Shown: positions 8,162-16,518 of the stretch, piece after piece
Layout of the letters: every line of letters starts with the position of its first letter
Position numbering within the stretch: position 1 is the stretch's first letter
DNA from: Geodermatophilus telluris
Lineage (GTDB): Bacteria > Actinomycetota > Actinomycetes > Mycobacteriales > Geodermatophilaceae
Length of the DNA: 64,000 bases
Direction of reading: 5' to 3'
Assembly (NCBI RefSeq): GCF_900102745.1
Contig: NZ_FMZF01000005.1
Span: 310,001 to 374,000, forward strand
Notes under the pieces: generated by a model
The model's database searches: none
Told to the model about the DNA's origin: nothing
The model's input: the letters and a program-made list of their open reading frames with translations, nothing else
Position numbers and translations under genes: made by a program

Positions 8162-9904
8162 TCAGCGGCCCGCGTACTCCCAGTGCCAGGGCTCCTCGCG
8201 GCCGTTGCCCGCGTCGGCCCAGGTCGGGTGCAGCCAGCCGAAGCGGCCGGCGTTGGCCACCATCCACGCGTACTGCGGCGTGCCGAACGCCTCGACGCCC
8301 CCGCACAGGTCCACCGCGAGCCCCCAGCCGTGGTTGCTGGTACCCGGCACCGCCGCCAGGGCCGGCTTCTCGCCGTAGAGGCGGACCTGCCCGGCGTAGG
8401 TCCGGTAGGAGTCGGTGATGCACAGCGGCTGACCGAAGGCCTCGGCGTAGGCCGCGCTCATCGCCCGCCAGGCCGCGGCCGCGTCGCAGCGCAGCGCGTG
8501 ACCGGCCACGCCGATCGGGCACAGCGCGCTGGGCGGGATGAGGCCGTTGGGGTAGCCGCCCCAGGAGCGGGCGCCGTCGAAGCTCGGCGGGTGGACCGGG
8601 TTGCCGCACTCGACGCGCAGCGCGCCGCCGGTGGGACCCGGTGCCGGCACCGCGGGCCGCGGGCCCAGGCTCGGCCGGCCCACGAGCAGCACCTCGTCGG
8701 TGGGCACCCGCCGGACGACGACCGCGCCGGCCCGCCCGTCGGCGGCCAGCATGGTCTCCCGGTCGAGGGCGATGCCGACGTGGCCCAGGCCCGACTCGGG
8801 GGTGCCCAGGAACACCAGGTCGCCGGGCAGCACGTCGGCGGGGTCGACCGGCGTGCTGACGGCGAAGAGCCCGGCCTGGTCGGCGGGCAGGTCGATGCCG
8901 GCGGCGCCGTAGACGGAGGACACCAGCGACCCGCAGTCCCAGGAGTCCGGCCCCGCCGTCCCGGGGGCGTAGGGCCGGCCGAGGGTGTCCATGGCGGCGG
9001 AGACCGCGGCGAGGGTCTCGGCGGGCAGCACCAGCAGTGACGTCGGCTGCCGGGGCAGCTGGGCGGCGCCGGCCTGCGCTCCCCCACCGGCGGCCGCGAC
9101 GGGCGCCAGCCCGGCCGGCAGGCCGGCCGCGGGGTCCCGCAGCGCCGAGGCCGGCGGGGCCTGCACGCCGGCCGCGGCGAGCCGGTCGAGGTGGGCCCGC
9201 CAGTTCGCCGCCGTCTGCGCGTTGACGTCGCCCTGCGCGCGCTGCAGCTGCGCGAGCTGCCGGTCGACCTCGCCGAGCGCCGCGTCGAGCTCCCCGGTGA
9301 CCGCGGCAGCGGCGGCCTCGAGGTCGGCGGCCTCCCCGGCCAGCCGGTCGGCCCGCCCCTGCGCCTCGGCGAGGGCGGCGTCGGCGGCCTCCTGCCCGGC
9401 CACGGCCGCCGCGCGCTGCTGCACGGCGCCGTCGACGACGTCGGCGGTGTGCGCGTCGACCGCCTCGAGGTAGGCGAGCGCGGCGGCGGCGTCCCCGGGG
9501 TCGCCACCGGCCAGGAGCACGGTCAGCGGCGTGAGCGCCCCGCCGTCGCGGTAGACCGCCGCGGCGTAGTCGGCCAGCACGTCCTGGTCCCGCGCCAGCG
9601 CGGCCTCGGCGTCGGCGACCGCGGCGCGCGCCGTCTCGACGTCGGCCCGGGCGGCGGCCAGCGCGTCCCGGGCGGCGGCGACCTCGGCCTGGCGCTGCTG
9701 CAGGTCGGCCTGCACCTCGGCGGCCCGCTGCTGCAACCGGTCGAGGGCCTCGCTGTCGAGCACCCCGCTGGTGCCCCCCGGCTGGTCGCTGGGCGCGGCC
9801 GCGGCGGGTGCGGCGAGGACCACGGTCAGCACGACGGCGACCGCGGTGGCGAGGCCCAGCGCCGCCGACCGCGACCGGGTCCCCCGCGGCGACCGCGCGC
9901 GCAT
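8162..9904 (-). CDS. Secreted two-domain hydrolase: NlpC/P60 (C40) plus M15/VanY-type carboxypeptidase
   Basis: 580 residues from ATG 9904, preceded by GGGAGGGGG. A signal peptide (LGLATAVAVVLTVVLAAPAAAA) is followed by a long coiled coil (about residues 50-250). A C40-like domain at about 295-415 has Cys in DSWDCGSLVSSVYG and His in GLGHVGIALD. The C-terminal 150 residues are an M15B/VanY-like domain: SYRTYAGQVRLYGEKPAL, the zinc motif SNHGWGLAVDLCGG, and the catalytic H-W-E in EPWHWEYAGR. The protein would therefore join an endopeptidase and a carboxypeptidase for peptidoglycan stem peptides in one exported polypeptide. The Cys is followed by Gly-Ser, not the common Ser-Gly, so the C40 half may have reduced activity. 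Divergent from the exonuclease gene. Confidence 0.88.
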   Translation of the reverse strand: MRARSPRGTRSRSAALGLATAVAVVLTVVLAAPAAAAPSDQPGGTSGVLDSEALDRLQQRAAEVQADLQQRQAEVAAARDALAAARADVETARAAVADAEAALARDQDVLADYAAAVYRDGGALTPLTVLLAGGDPGDAAAALAYLEAVDAHTADVVDGAVQQRAAAVAGQEAADAALAEAQGRADRLAGEAADLEAAAAAVTGELDAALGEVDRQLAQLQRAQGDVNAQTAANWRAHLDRLAAAGVQAPPASALRDPAAGLPAGLAPVAAAGGGAQAGAAQLPRQPTSLLVLPAETLAAVSAAMDTLGRPYAPGTAGPDSWDCGSLVSSVYGAAGIDLPADQAGLFAVSTPVDPADVLPGDLVFLGTPESGLGHVGIALDRETMLAADGRAGAVVVRRVPTDEVLLVGRPSLGPRPAVPAPGPTGGALRVECGNPVHPPSFDGARSWGGYPNGLIPPSALCPIGVAGHALRCDAAAAWRAMSAAYAEAFGQPLCITDSYRTYAGQVRLYGEKPALAAVPGTSNHGWGLAVDLCGGVEAFGTPQYAWMVANAGRFGWLHPTWADAGNGREEPWHWEYAGR

Positions 9905-10056
9905 CGGTCCCCCTCCCGACCTGCCGGCCACCCTGGCCCGTGGCCGGATCGTGCCCCAGCGTCCGCCACCCGCGCCACCAGGTGCGGCCTGCCTCCCCCG
10001 CCCGGGCGAGCGCCGGTGCCCCGACGGGTGCCCGCGGGACTGTCCGACCCCCGGCC

Positions 10057-10062
10057 TACCGT
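10057..10062 (+). promoter_or_regulatory. -10 hexamer TACCGT for exonuclease/GIY-YIG gene (leaderless)
   Basis: TACCGT is 6 nt upstream of GTG 10069 and decides that start over the longer open frame. Confidence 0.5.
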
Positions 10063-10068
10063 CCCGCC

Positions 10069-11907
10069 GTGCACTTCCCCAGCGCCCGTCCCGGCGGCAC
10101 CGGGCCCCGGCTGTCCCGTCACGAGCGGGCCGCCGCCCACCCCGGCTCTTCCCCCGCGCAGACCACGATCGACGAGCTGGGGACGCCGCTGGCGGCGGTC
10201 ACCTTCGTCGTCGTCGACCTGGAGACCACCGGGGGCTCGCCCAAGGACAGCGCGATCACCGAGATCGGCGCGGTCAAGGTGCGCGCCGGCGAGGTGCTCG
10301 GGGAGTTCCAGACGCTGGTGGACCCCGGCTGCGAGGTGCCGCCCTACATCAGCGTGCTGACCGGCATCACCACCGCCATGGTGGCCACCGCGCCCCGCAT
10401 CGCCGCGGTGCTGCCCGCATTCCTCGAGTTCGCCCGCGGCGCGGTGCTCGTGGCGCACAACGCGCCCTTCGACCTCGGCTTCCTCAGGGCCGCGTGCGAG
10501 CAGACCGGCACCGCCTGGCCCCCCGCCGCCTCGGTCGACACCGCCGTCCTCGCCCGCCGCCTGCTCTCCCGCGACGAGGTGCCCAACTGCAAGCTGGCCA
10601 CGCTGGCCCCGTTCTTCTCCGCCGCCACCTCGCCGTGCCACCGGGCACTGGACGACGCCCGGGCGACCGTCGACGTCCTGCACGGCCTGTTCGAGCGGCT
10701 CGGGCCGCTCGGCGTCACCTCGCTCGAGGAGCTGACCTCCCTCACCCGCCAGGTCGACCCCGAGCGCCGCCGCAAGCGGCACCTGGCCGAGCACGTGCCC
10801 TCCGGCCCGGGGGTCTACGTCTTCCGCGGGCCGCGCGACGAGCCGCTCTACGTCGGCACGTCCACCGACCTGCGCACCCGCGTGCGCAGCTACTTCTCCT
10901 CCAGCGAGCAGCGCAGCCGGATGACCGAGATGGTGGCCCTCGCCCAGCGGGTCGAGGCGCTGCCGTGCGCGCACGACCTGGAGGCCGCCGTCCGGGAGCT
11001 GCGGCTGATCGCCGAGCACAAGCCGCGCTACAACCGCCGCTCGCGCTTCCCCGAGCGGGCGCTGTGGCTGCGGCTGACCGAGGAGGCCTTCCCCCGGCTG
11101 TCGGCGGTGCGGCGGGTGCGGCCGGGGGCGGGGCTGTTCCTCGGCCCGTTCGCCGACCGGCGGGCCGCGGACATGGCGATGGCCGCCGTCCACGAGGCGC
11201 TGCCGCTGCGGCAGTGCACCGCGCGGCTGTCCCCGCGCGTGCACACGAGCGCCTGCGCGCTGTTCGGGATGGGCCGGTGCGGCGCGCCGTGCACCGGGGC
11301 GCAGTCGGTCGAGGAGTACGCCGCGATCGCCGCCGTGCTGCGCGCCGCGGTCGCCGGCGACCCGCGCGACCTGGTCGCCCCCCTGCTCGACCGCGTCGAC
11401 CGGCTGGCCGCCGAGGAGCGCTTCGAGGACGCCGCGGTGCTGCGCGACCGGGTCGCCGTCCTCGTCCGCGCCGTCCGCCGGAGGCAGCGGCTGGAGTCGC
11501 TGGCCGCCGTCCCGGAGCTCGTGCTGGCCCGGCCCGACGGCGAGGGCGGCTGGGCGCTGTCGGTGGTGCGCCGCGGCCGGCTGGTGGCCGCCGGCTGCGC
11601 CGCCCGCGGGGTGTCGGTGCGCGACACGCTGGCCGGCCTGCGCGCCACCGCGGAGACGCCCACGGGACCCGACGGCGAGCTGGCCGCGTCGGTGGACGAG
11701 ACCGAGCTGGTGCTGCGGTGGATGGAGAAGCCGGGCTCCCGGCTGGTCGAGGTGCACGGCACGCTGGCGTGCGCGGCACCGGGCACGGGCGGGCTCAGCG
11801 GGTTCCTCGCGCGGGTGGAGGCCGGCCGGGCGCTGCGCGACCCCTTCGCCGACGACCGGCAGCTGGGCACCCGCACCCGCCCCGAAAGACTGACCGCAGG
11901 CAGCTGA
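10069..11907 (+). CDS. DEDD 3'-5' exonuclease fused to a UvrC-like GIY-YIG domain
   Basis: 612 residues. Residues about 40-210 are a DnaQ/epsilon-type exonuclease with ExoI VVVDLETTGG, ExoII LVAHNAPFDLGFL and ExoIII HRALDDARATV (DEDDh set complete). Residues about 240-320 are a GIY-YIG nuclease fold resembling the N-terminus of UvrC (GVYVFRGPRDEPLYVGTST and LRTRVRSYF), followed by a region with UvrC-like Cys and UvrB-contact-like helix (RFEDAAVLRDRVAVL). There is no RNase H-like C-terminal half, so it is not UvrC itself. Rv2191 of M. tuberculosis has the same architecture and position. A role in DNA repair or end processing is inferred; the true substrate is not known to me. Confidence 0.88.
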   Translation: MHFPSARPGGTGPRLSRHERAAAHPGSSPAQTTIDELGTPLAAVTFVVVDLETTGGSPKDSAITEIGAVKVRAGEVLGEFQTLVDPGCEVPPYISVLTGITTAMVATAPRIAAVLPAFLEFARGAVLVAHNAPFDLGFLRAACEQTGTAWPPAASVDTAVLARRLLSRDEVPNCKLATLAPFFSAATSPCHRALDDARATVDVLHGLFERLGPLGVTSLEELTSLTRQVDPERRRKRHLAEHVPSGPGVYVFRGPRDEPLYVGTSTDLRTRVRSYFSSSEQRSRMTEMVALAQRVEALPCAHDLEAAVRELRLIAEHKPRYNRRSRFPERALWLRLTEEAFPRLSAVRRVRPGAGLFLGPFADRRAADMAMAAVHEALPLRQCTARLSPRVHTSACALFGMGRCGAPCTGAQSVEEYAAIAAVLRAAVAGDPRDLVAPLLDRVDRLAAEERFEDAAVLRDRVAVLVRAVRRRQRLESLAAVPELVLARPDGEGGWALSVVRRGRLVAAGCAARGVSVRDTLAGLRATAETPTGPDGELAASVDETELVLRWMEKPGSRLVEVHGTLACAAPGTGGLSGFLARVEAGRALRDPFADDRQLGTRTRPERLTAGS

Positions 11908-11930
11908 CCTGCGAGAACGCCTCCTACGGC

Positions 11931-11980
11931 CCCGCTGCAGGGACACGCCGCGAGCGGAGCGAGTGGTGGGGGGCAGCGGG
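11931..11980. repeat. Interspersed palindromic repeat, copy 1 (core on minus strand)
   Basis: Flanked by an 8-bp inverted pair (CCCGCTGC and GCAGCGGG). The core, read on the minus strand as CTGCCCCCCACCACTCGC then CTCGCGG and CCCTGCAG, matches the elements at 25432-25471 and 48980-49056. It lies just past the stop of the exonuclease gene and may act as its terminator. Confidence 0.65.
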
Positions 11981-11987
11981 GTCCTTC

Positions 11988-11993
11988 TACCAT
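11988..11993 (+). promoter_or_regulatory. -10 hexamer TACCAT for the Lrp/AsnC-domain gene (leaderless)
   Basis: TACCAT is 7 nt upstream of GTG 12001. Confidence 0.5.
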
Positions 11994-12000
11994 CCCCGGC

Positions 12001-12288
12001 GTGATCACCGCCATCGTGATGATCGACGCCGCCACCGACGCCATCGGCGAGGTGGCCCAGGCCGTCGCCGACCTGGACGGCGTCAGCGAGGTCTACTCCG
12101 TCGCAGGGGACACCGACCTCGTCGCGATCGTGCGGGTCCGGGAGTTCGAGCAGGTCGCCGAGGTGATCGCCGGCCGGATCAACAAGGTGCCCGGCGTCCT
12201 CGAGACCGACACCCACATCGCCTTCCGCGCCTACTCGCGGCACGACCTCGAGGCGGCCTTCTCCCTCGGCTTCGACAACGCCGACTAG
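12001..12288 (+). CDS. Stand-alone Lrp/AsnC ligand-binding (RAM) domain protein
   Basis: 95 residues, just the alpha/beta RAM domain of Lrp/AsnC regulators: [19 protein letters not shown], then a hydrophobic strand, [21 protein letters not shown] and a final THIAFRAYS strand. There is no helix-turn-helix. Such small proteins form dimers or decamers that bind amino acids and may modulate full-length Lrp proteins; here the ligand is unknown. It is convergent with trpD; both genes stop within the same CTAG. The association with trpD hints at amino-acid sensing, but this is only context. Confidence 0.85.
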   Translation: MITAIVMIDAATDAIGEVAQAVADLDGVSEVYSVAGDTDLVAIVRVREFEQVAEVIAGRINKVPGVLETDTHIAFRAYSRHDLEAAFSLGFDNAD

Positions 12289-13343
12289 CGCCCGGCGGCC
12301 GCGCGGCTGACCGCCACCCAGCGGTCGAGCAGCGCGCCCGCCCGACCGTCGTCCACCGCGGCGGCGGCGCGCTCGATGCCGCCCGCCAGCGCGCCGGTGA
12401 GCTCCCCGCCGCGCTCGTCGAAGGCGACCAGGGCCGCCGCGGCGTTGAGCAGCACGGCGTCGCGCACCGGCCCCGCCTCGCCGCCGAGCACCCGCCGGAA
12501 CACCTCGGCGTTGTGCGCCGGGTCCCCGCCGCGCAGGGCGTCCGCGCCGGCCGGGGCGATGCCGAGGTCGGCCGGGTCGACGACGCCCGGGGTCACCGCG
12601 CCGTCGCGCGCCACCCACACCCGCGACGTCGTCGCCGTGGTGAGCTCGTCGAGGCCGTCGTCCCCGCGGAACACCAGCGCGCGGCTCCCCCGGCCGGCGA
12701 CCACCGCGGCGAGCACCGGCGCCATGCGCGCGTCGGCGCAGCCGATGGCGGCGGCGACCGGGCGGGCCGGGTTGGTCAGCGGGCCGAGGAAGTTGAACAC
12801 CGTGCCGATGCCCATCTCCCGGCGCGGGGCGGCGGTGTGCCGGTAGCCGGGGTGGAAGACCGGGGCGAAGAAGAAGCCGATGCCGGCCTCCTGCACGCAG
12901 CGGGCCACGGCCGGCGCCGGGAGGTCGATGACCACGCCCAGCGCCTCCAGCACGTCGGCGGCCCCGGACGACGACGACGCCGCCCGGTTGCCGTGCTTGG
13001 CCACCGGGACGCCGGCCGCCGCGGTGACCACGGCCGCCATCGTGGAGATGTTCACCGTGTGCGCACCGTCGCCGCCGGTGCCGACGACGTCGACGGTCGC
13101 CCCGGGCAGCTGCACCGGCGTGGCGCGCTCCAGCATCGTGGCGGCCAGCCCGGCGACCTCCGCCGGCGCCTCGCCCTTGGCCCGGAGCGCCACGGCGAAG
13201 CCGGCCACCTGCGCCGGCGTCGCCTCGCCGGTCATGATCTCGCGCATCGCCCAGGCGGTGTCGTCGGCGGCGAGGTCCTCACCGGCCAGCAGGCGCGTCA
13301 GCAGGCCGGGCCACGACGGCCCGGCGGAGGTGCGCGCGCTCAC
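12285..13343 (-). CDS. trpD: Anthranilate phosphoribosyltransferase
   Basis: 352 residues, normal for TrpD. GTG at 13343 overlaps the stop of the receiver-like gene (GTGA). The PRPP-binding glycine loop [15 protein letters not shown], the [21 protein letters not shown] motif, and the anthranilate-site [19 protein letters not shown] region are all intact. The enzyme transfers phosphoribose from PRPP to anthranilate in tryptophan synthesis. trpD is separate from other trp genes in this window, as in M. tuberculosis (Rv2192c). Its 3' end shares four bases with the convergent RAM-domain gene. Confidence 0.93.
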   Translation of the reverse strand: MSARTSAGPSWPGLLTRLLAGEDLAADDTAWAMREIMTGEATPAQVAGFAVALRAKGEAPAEVAGLAATMLERATPVQLPGATVDVVGTGGDGAHTVNISTMAAVVTAAAGVPVAKHGNRAASSSSGAADVLEALGVVIDLPAPAVARCVQEAGIGFFFAPVFHPGYRHTAAPRREMGIGTVFNFLGPLTNPARPVAAAIGCADARMAPVLAAVVAGRGSRALVFRGDDGLDELTTATTSRVWVARDGAVTPGVVDPADLGIAPAGADALRGGDPAHNAEVFRRVLGGEAGPVRDAVLLNAAAALVAFDERGGELTGALAGGIERAAAAVDDGRAGALLDRWVAVSRAAAGR

Positions 13344-13765
13344 CGGGAGACGGATCGGCGGGACGGGCCGCGCCCGGCCCGCTCGCGCAGCAGCCCGGCC
13401 ACGACCTGTGGGGCGGCCAGCGGGTCGACCGGCAGGGCCAGCGTGCCGTCGGCCTGCGACCAGTGCGCCAGCCAGCGGTCGGGCTGCCGGGCGATGAGCA
13501 CGCAGATCGCCGGGCGGTCGGCGACCTCCACGACCATCTGGCGGGACAGCGCCAGGCCCCCGGTGGGCTGCGCCTCGCCGTCGAGGATGCAGAGGTCCAC
13601 GCCGCCGCCGTCGACGGTGTCGACGACGTCCTGCCCGGTGGCGCACTCCAGCCAGGTGAGCGGGCCGACGTCGGGTGCCGGACGGCGGCCGACGGCGGTG
13701 CGGACGGCCTCGCGGACCTCGGGCCGGGAGCTGTAGACCAGGACGGTGGCGGGCGCGTCGCTCAC
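13340..13765 (-). CDS. Degenerate response-regulator receiver-like protein
   Basis: 141 residues from GTG 13765, which follows TAGGCT by 7 nt. The alternating strands [33 protein letters not shown] and LALPVDPLA follow the order of a receiver (CheY-like) fold. An Asp sits in the usual acceptor strand, but the acidic pair at the first strand is absent and the lysine of the last loop is replaced (LALPV), so phosphorylation is unlikely. There is no output domain. It is translationally coupled to trpD; function unknown. Confidence 0.65.
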   Translation of the reverse strand: MSDAPATVLVYSSRPEVREAVRTAVGRRPAPDVGPLTWLECATGQDVVDTVDGGGVDLCILDGEAQPTGGLALSRQMVVEVADRPAICVLIARQPDRWLAHWSQADGTLALPVDPLAAPQVVAGLLRERAGRGPSRRSVSR

Positions 13766-13772
13766 GTGCCGG

Positions 13773-13778
13773 AGCCTA
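13773..13778 (-). promoter_or_regulatory. -10 hexamer TAGGCT for the receiver-like gene and trpD (leaderless)
   Basis: TAGGCT is 7 nt upstream of GTG 13765 on the minus strand. Confidence 0.5.
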
Positions 13779-13895
13779 GTGCCCCGGCCCCGCCCCGCCC
13801 GGTGCGGACGGCACCCGGACGGGGGACGGTCTCGACCCGGTCACGGAGCAGGCACGCCGTGCCACCCGCGCTCGGTGCGTGTCGCCGGCCGGTGC

Positions 13896-13901
13896 CATGA
13901 T
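13896..13901 (+). promoter_or_regulatory. -10 hexamer CATGAT for ctaE-qcrCAB (leaderless)
   Basis: CATGAT is 7 nt before GTG 13909. The in-frame ATGATG at 13897-13902 would fall inside this hexamer, which argues against it as the start. Confidence 0.4.
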
Positions 13902-13908
13902 GGGCGTC

Positions 13909-14523
13909 GTGACAACGGCCCCCGTGGCGAGCAGCACCTTCGACACCTCGCGGGTGCACTCCCTGACCCGACCGAACATGGTCAGCGTCGGCACGATCAT
14001 CTGGCTCTCCAGCGAGCTGATGTTCTTCGCCGGTCTGTTCGCCATGTACTTCACCGCGCGCGCCCGGGCCACCGAGGGCTGGCCGCCGGAGCCGACCGAG
14101 CTCAACCTGCCCTACGCGCTGGTGTTCACGCTGATCCTGGTGGCCTCCTCGGTCACCTGCCAGATCGGCGTCTTCGCGGCGGAGAGCGGCAACGTCTACG
14201 GCCTGCGCCGGTGGTTCGTGATCACCTTCGTCATGGGCCTGGTGTTCGTCCTCGCCCAGGCGAACGAGTACCGGGTGCTGGTCACCGAGCACGCGACCAC
14301 CATCTCGAGCTCCACGTACGGCTCGGTCTTCTACCTGACGACCGGCTTCCACGCGTTGCACGTCATCGGTGGCCTCGTGGCCTTCGTGTACGTGCTCATC
14401 CGGTCCACCATGGGCCGGTTCACGCCGGCACAGGCGACCTCGGCCATCGTGGTCTCCTACTACTGGCACTTCGTCGACGTCGTGTGGGTCGGGCTCTTCG
14501 CCACGATCTACCTGATCCGCTAG
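13909..14523 (+). CDS. ctaE: Cytochrome c oxidase subunit III
   Basis: 204 residues, the usual actinobacterial size, with five hydrophobic helices. [20 protein letters not shown] is the conserved first membrane segment, and [20 protein letters not shown] and [19 protein letters not shown] carry the conserved His of subunit III. GTG 13909 is preferred; ATG 13897 or 13900 would add up to four residues. It belongs to the aa3 oxidase in the plasma membrane. First gene of the ctaE-qcrC-qcrA-qcrB operon; the catalytic subunit gene ctaD is not in the window. Confidence 0.93.
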   Translation: MTTAPVASSTFDTSRVHSLTRPNMVSVGTIIWLSSELMFFAGLFAMYFTARARATEGWPPEPTELNLPYALVFTLILVASSVTCQIGVFAAESGNVYGLRRWFVITFVMGLVFVLAQANEYRVLVTEHATTISSSTYGSVFYLTTGFHALHVIGGLVAFVYVLIRSTMGRFTPAQATSAIVVSYYWHFVDVVWVGLFATIYLIR

Positions 14524-14530
14524 GGAACCG

Positions 14531-15409
14531 GTGTCCACCACGAACCCCCAGTCCGACACCCAGCCCGACGAGGGGCCGCGCCGGTCCCGCTGGTCGCGGC
14601 GGCCGGCCGAGGGCTCCCCGGCGGCCGCCGCCCGGGCCCGCCGCCGCTCCAAGCAGCGTCGCCGGCTGGCCAACGTCGCCGCCCTGATGACCGGCCTGGT
14701 CCTGACCGGCGCCCTCTACTCCACCCTCGCCCCGGGGGCCCAGGCCGCCGACGAGGGCAGCGAGTCCAGCGCCGAGGCCGCCGGCCGCGAGCTCTACGAG
14801 CGCAGCTGCATCAGCTGCCACGGCGAGAACCTCGAGGGCGTGCCCAACCGGGGCCCGTCGCTGATCGGCGTCGGCGAGGCGGCCGTCTACTTCCAGGTGC
14901 ACACCGGCCGCATGCCGCTGGTCCGCCAGGAGGCCCAGGCCCCCGACAAGCCGGCCATCTTCTCCGACGAGGAGATCGACCAGCTGATGGCCTACGTGCA
15001 GGCCAACGGCGGCGGCCCCGTGCTGCCCTCCGGCGACCTGCGCGACGGCGACCTGGCCGCCGGCGGTGAGCTGTTCCGGCTCAACTGCGCGCAGTGCCAC
15101 AACTTCGTCGGCGAGGGCGGCGCCCTCTCGTCGGGCAAGTACGCCCCCAGCCTCGAGGACGCCAACGACCTCGAGATCTACGCGGCCATGCTCAGCGGGC
15201 CGGAGAACATGCCGATCTTCGGGGACAACCAGCTGACCCCCGAGGAGAAGCGCTCGATCATCAACTACATCCAGACGATCACCGACATGCCCGACCCGGG
15301 TGGCGCGGGCATCGGCCGCATCGGCCCGGTGAGCGAGGGCCTGGTCATCTGGGTCGTCGGCATCGCGGCCCTGCTGTTCGGGATCTTCTGGATGGGGAGC
15401 AAGGCGTGA
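14531..15409 (+). CDS. qcrC: Dihaem cytochrome c subunit of the bc1 complex
   Basis: 292 residues starting with GTG, 7 nt after ctaE. A basic N-terminal region (about residues 1-48) precedes a membrane segment VAALMTGLVLTGALYSTL, then two c-type haem domains with CISCH (Cys93, Cys96, His97) and CAQCH (Cys186, Cys189, His190), and a C-terminal membrane anchor VIWVVGIAALLFGIFWM. Two haem domains are the hallmark of actinobacterial QcrC, which passes electrons straight from bc1 to aa3 in the supercomplex without soluble cytochrome c. The stop overlaps the qcrA start (GTGA). Confidence 0.95.
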   Translation: MSTTNPQSDTQPDEGPRRSRWSRRPAEGSPAAAARARRRSKQRRRLANVAALMTGLVLTGALYSTLAPGAQAADEGSESSAEAAGRELYERSCISCHGENLEGVPNRGPSLIGVGEAAVYFQVHTGRMPLVRQEAQAPDKPAIFSDEEIDQLMAYVQANGGGPVLPSGDLRDGDLAAGGELFRLNCAQCHNFVGEGGALSSGKYAPSLEDANDLEIYAAMLSGPENMPIFGDNQLTPEEKRSIINYIQTITDMPDPGGAGIGRIGPVSEGLVIWVVGIAALLFGIFWMGSKA

Positions 15410-16518
15410 CGACGCACGACACCCGCCCCGGCTCGACCGGCGGCGCGGACACCCCCGGCCCGCTGCACGGCGGCCCGGACGACGACTACACCCCCGAGCA
15501 GCTGGCCACCCTCCCCCGGGAGGAGCTCGACCGCCTCGGCGCCCGCTACGACGGGGTGGAGGTGCTGCACGTCGAGCCGGGTCCCGAGCCCGGCTCGGCG
15601 CTGGAGAAGCGCGCCGTCCGCCAGGTCGGCCTCATGTTCGGCCTCGCCGGGCTGTCGGCCTTCGCGTTCGTGGTGGTCTACGCCGGCGCCGGGTGGTTCC
15701 TGCCCGACTGGCAGTGGGAGCTGGGCAGCAACACCTTCAGCGTGCTGTACACCCCGCTGCTCGGCCTGCTCATGGCGCTGGCCTTCACCTTCTTCGGCGT
15801 GGGCCTGGTGCTCTACACCAAGAAGCTGCTGCCGCACGAGACCGCCGTCCAGGACAAGCACGACGGGTCGCACTTCGACCGGGTGACCACCGGGGCGACC
15901 CTCGTCGGCGGCCTGCACAACAGCGGCCTGAAGCGGCGCAAGCTCATCACCCGCAGCCTGGCCTTCATGGGCGGCGGGCTGGGCCTGATGCTGGTGGCCC
16001 CGCTCGGCGGCCTGATCAAGGACCCCAACGAGGGTGACCCGCTGGGCACCACCGAGTGGGCCGAGGGTGTCCGGCTGGTCCGCGACGACGGCACGCCGAT
16101 CCGCCCCGGCGACCAGGAGCCCGGCTCGCTGGAGACGGTCTTCCCGGCGGTCCCCGAGGGCAACCGGCTCTCCGACGCGGCCACCATGCTCATCCGGCTG
16201 CGCCCCTCGCAGCTGGAGCAGGCCACCCCGCGCAGCGGCCAGGAGGACTTCGGCTACGGCGACTACGTCGCCTACTCCAAGATCTGCACGCACGCCGGCT
16301 GCCCGGTGTCGCTGTACGAGCAGGAGACCAGCCGGATCCTCTGCCCCTGCCACCAGTCGCAGTTCGACGTGACGCAGGGCGCCAAGCCGGTCTTCGGCCC
16401 GGCCACCCGCTCGCTCCCCCAGCTGCCCCTCGCGGTCGACGACGAGGGCTTCTTCGTCGCGCGCAGCGACTACATTGAAGCCGTGGGTCCCACCTACTGG
16501 AACCGGGAGCGCATCTGA
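15406..16518 (+). CDS. qcrA: Rieske iron-sulphur subunit of the bc1 complex
   Basis: 370 residues from GTG 15406. Three membrane helices (about residues 80-100, 110-145 and 180-205) precede the Rieske domain, as in other actinobacterial QcrA. The 2Fe-2S ligands are in CTHAGC (Cys294, His296) and CPCHQSQFD (Cys313, His316), with the disulphide cysteines Cys299 and Cys315. The lysine/arginine pair [16 protein letters not shown] before the third helix resembles the Tat-type signal used to place this helix. It accepts electrons from menaquinol and passes them to QcrC. It overlaps qcrC by 4 nt and qcrB by 1 nt. Confidence 0.95.
   Translation: MTTHDTRPGSTGGADTPGPLHGGPDDDYTPEQLATLPREELDRLGARYDGVEVLHVEPGPEPGSALEKRAVRQVGLMFGLAGLSAFAFVVVYAGAGWFLPDWQWELGSNTFSVLYTPLLGLLMALAFTFFGVGLVLYTKKLLPHETAVQDKHDGSHFDRVTTGATLVGGLHNSGLKRRKLITRSLAFMGGGLGLMLVAPLGGLIKDPNEGDPLGTTEWAEGVRLVRDDGTPIRPGDQEPGSLETVFPAVPEGNRLSDAATMLIRLRPSQLEQATPRSGQEDFGYGDYVAYSKICTHAGCPVSLYEQETSRILCPCHQSQFDVTQGAKPVFGPATRSLPQLPLAVDDEGFFVARSDYIEAVGPTYWNRERI

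Noticed and set aside
9771..13736. A 1,321-codon open frame on the plus strand
   Set aside because: Out of frame with the exonuclease gene and antisense to trpD; Arg/Pro/Ala-rich shadow with no motif.
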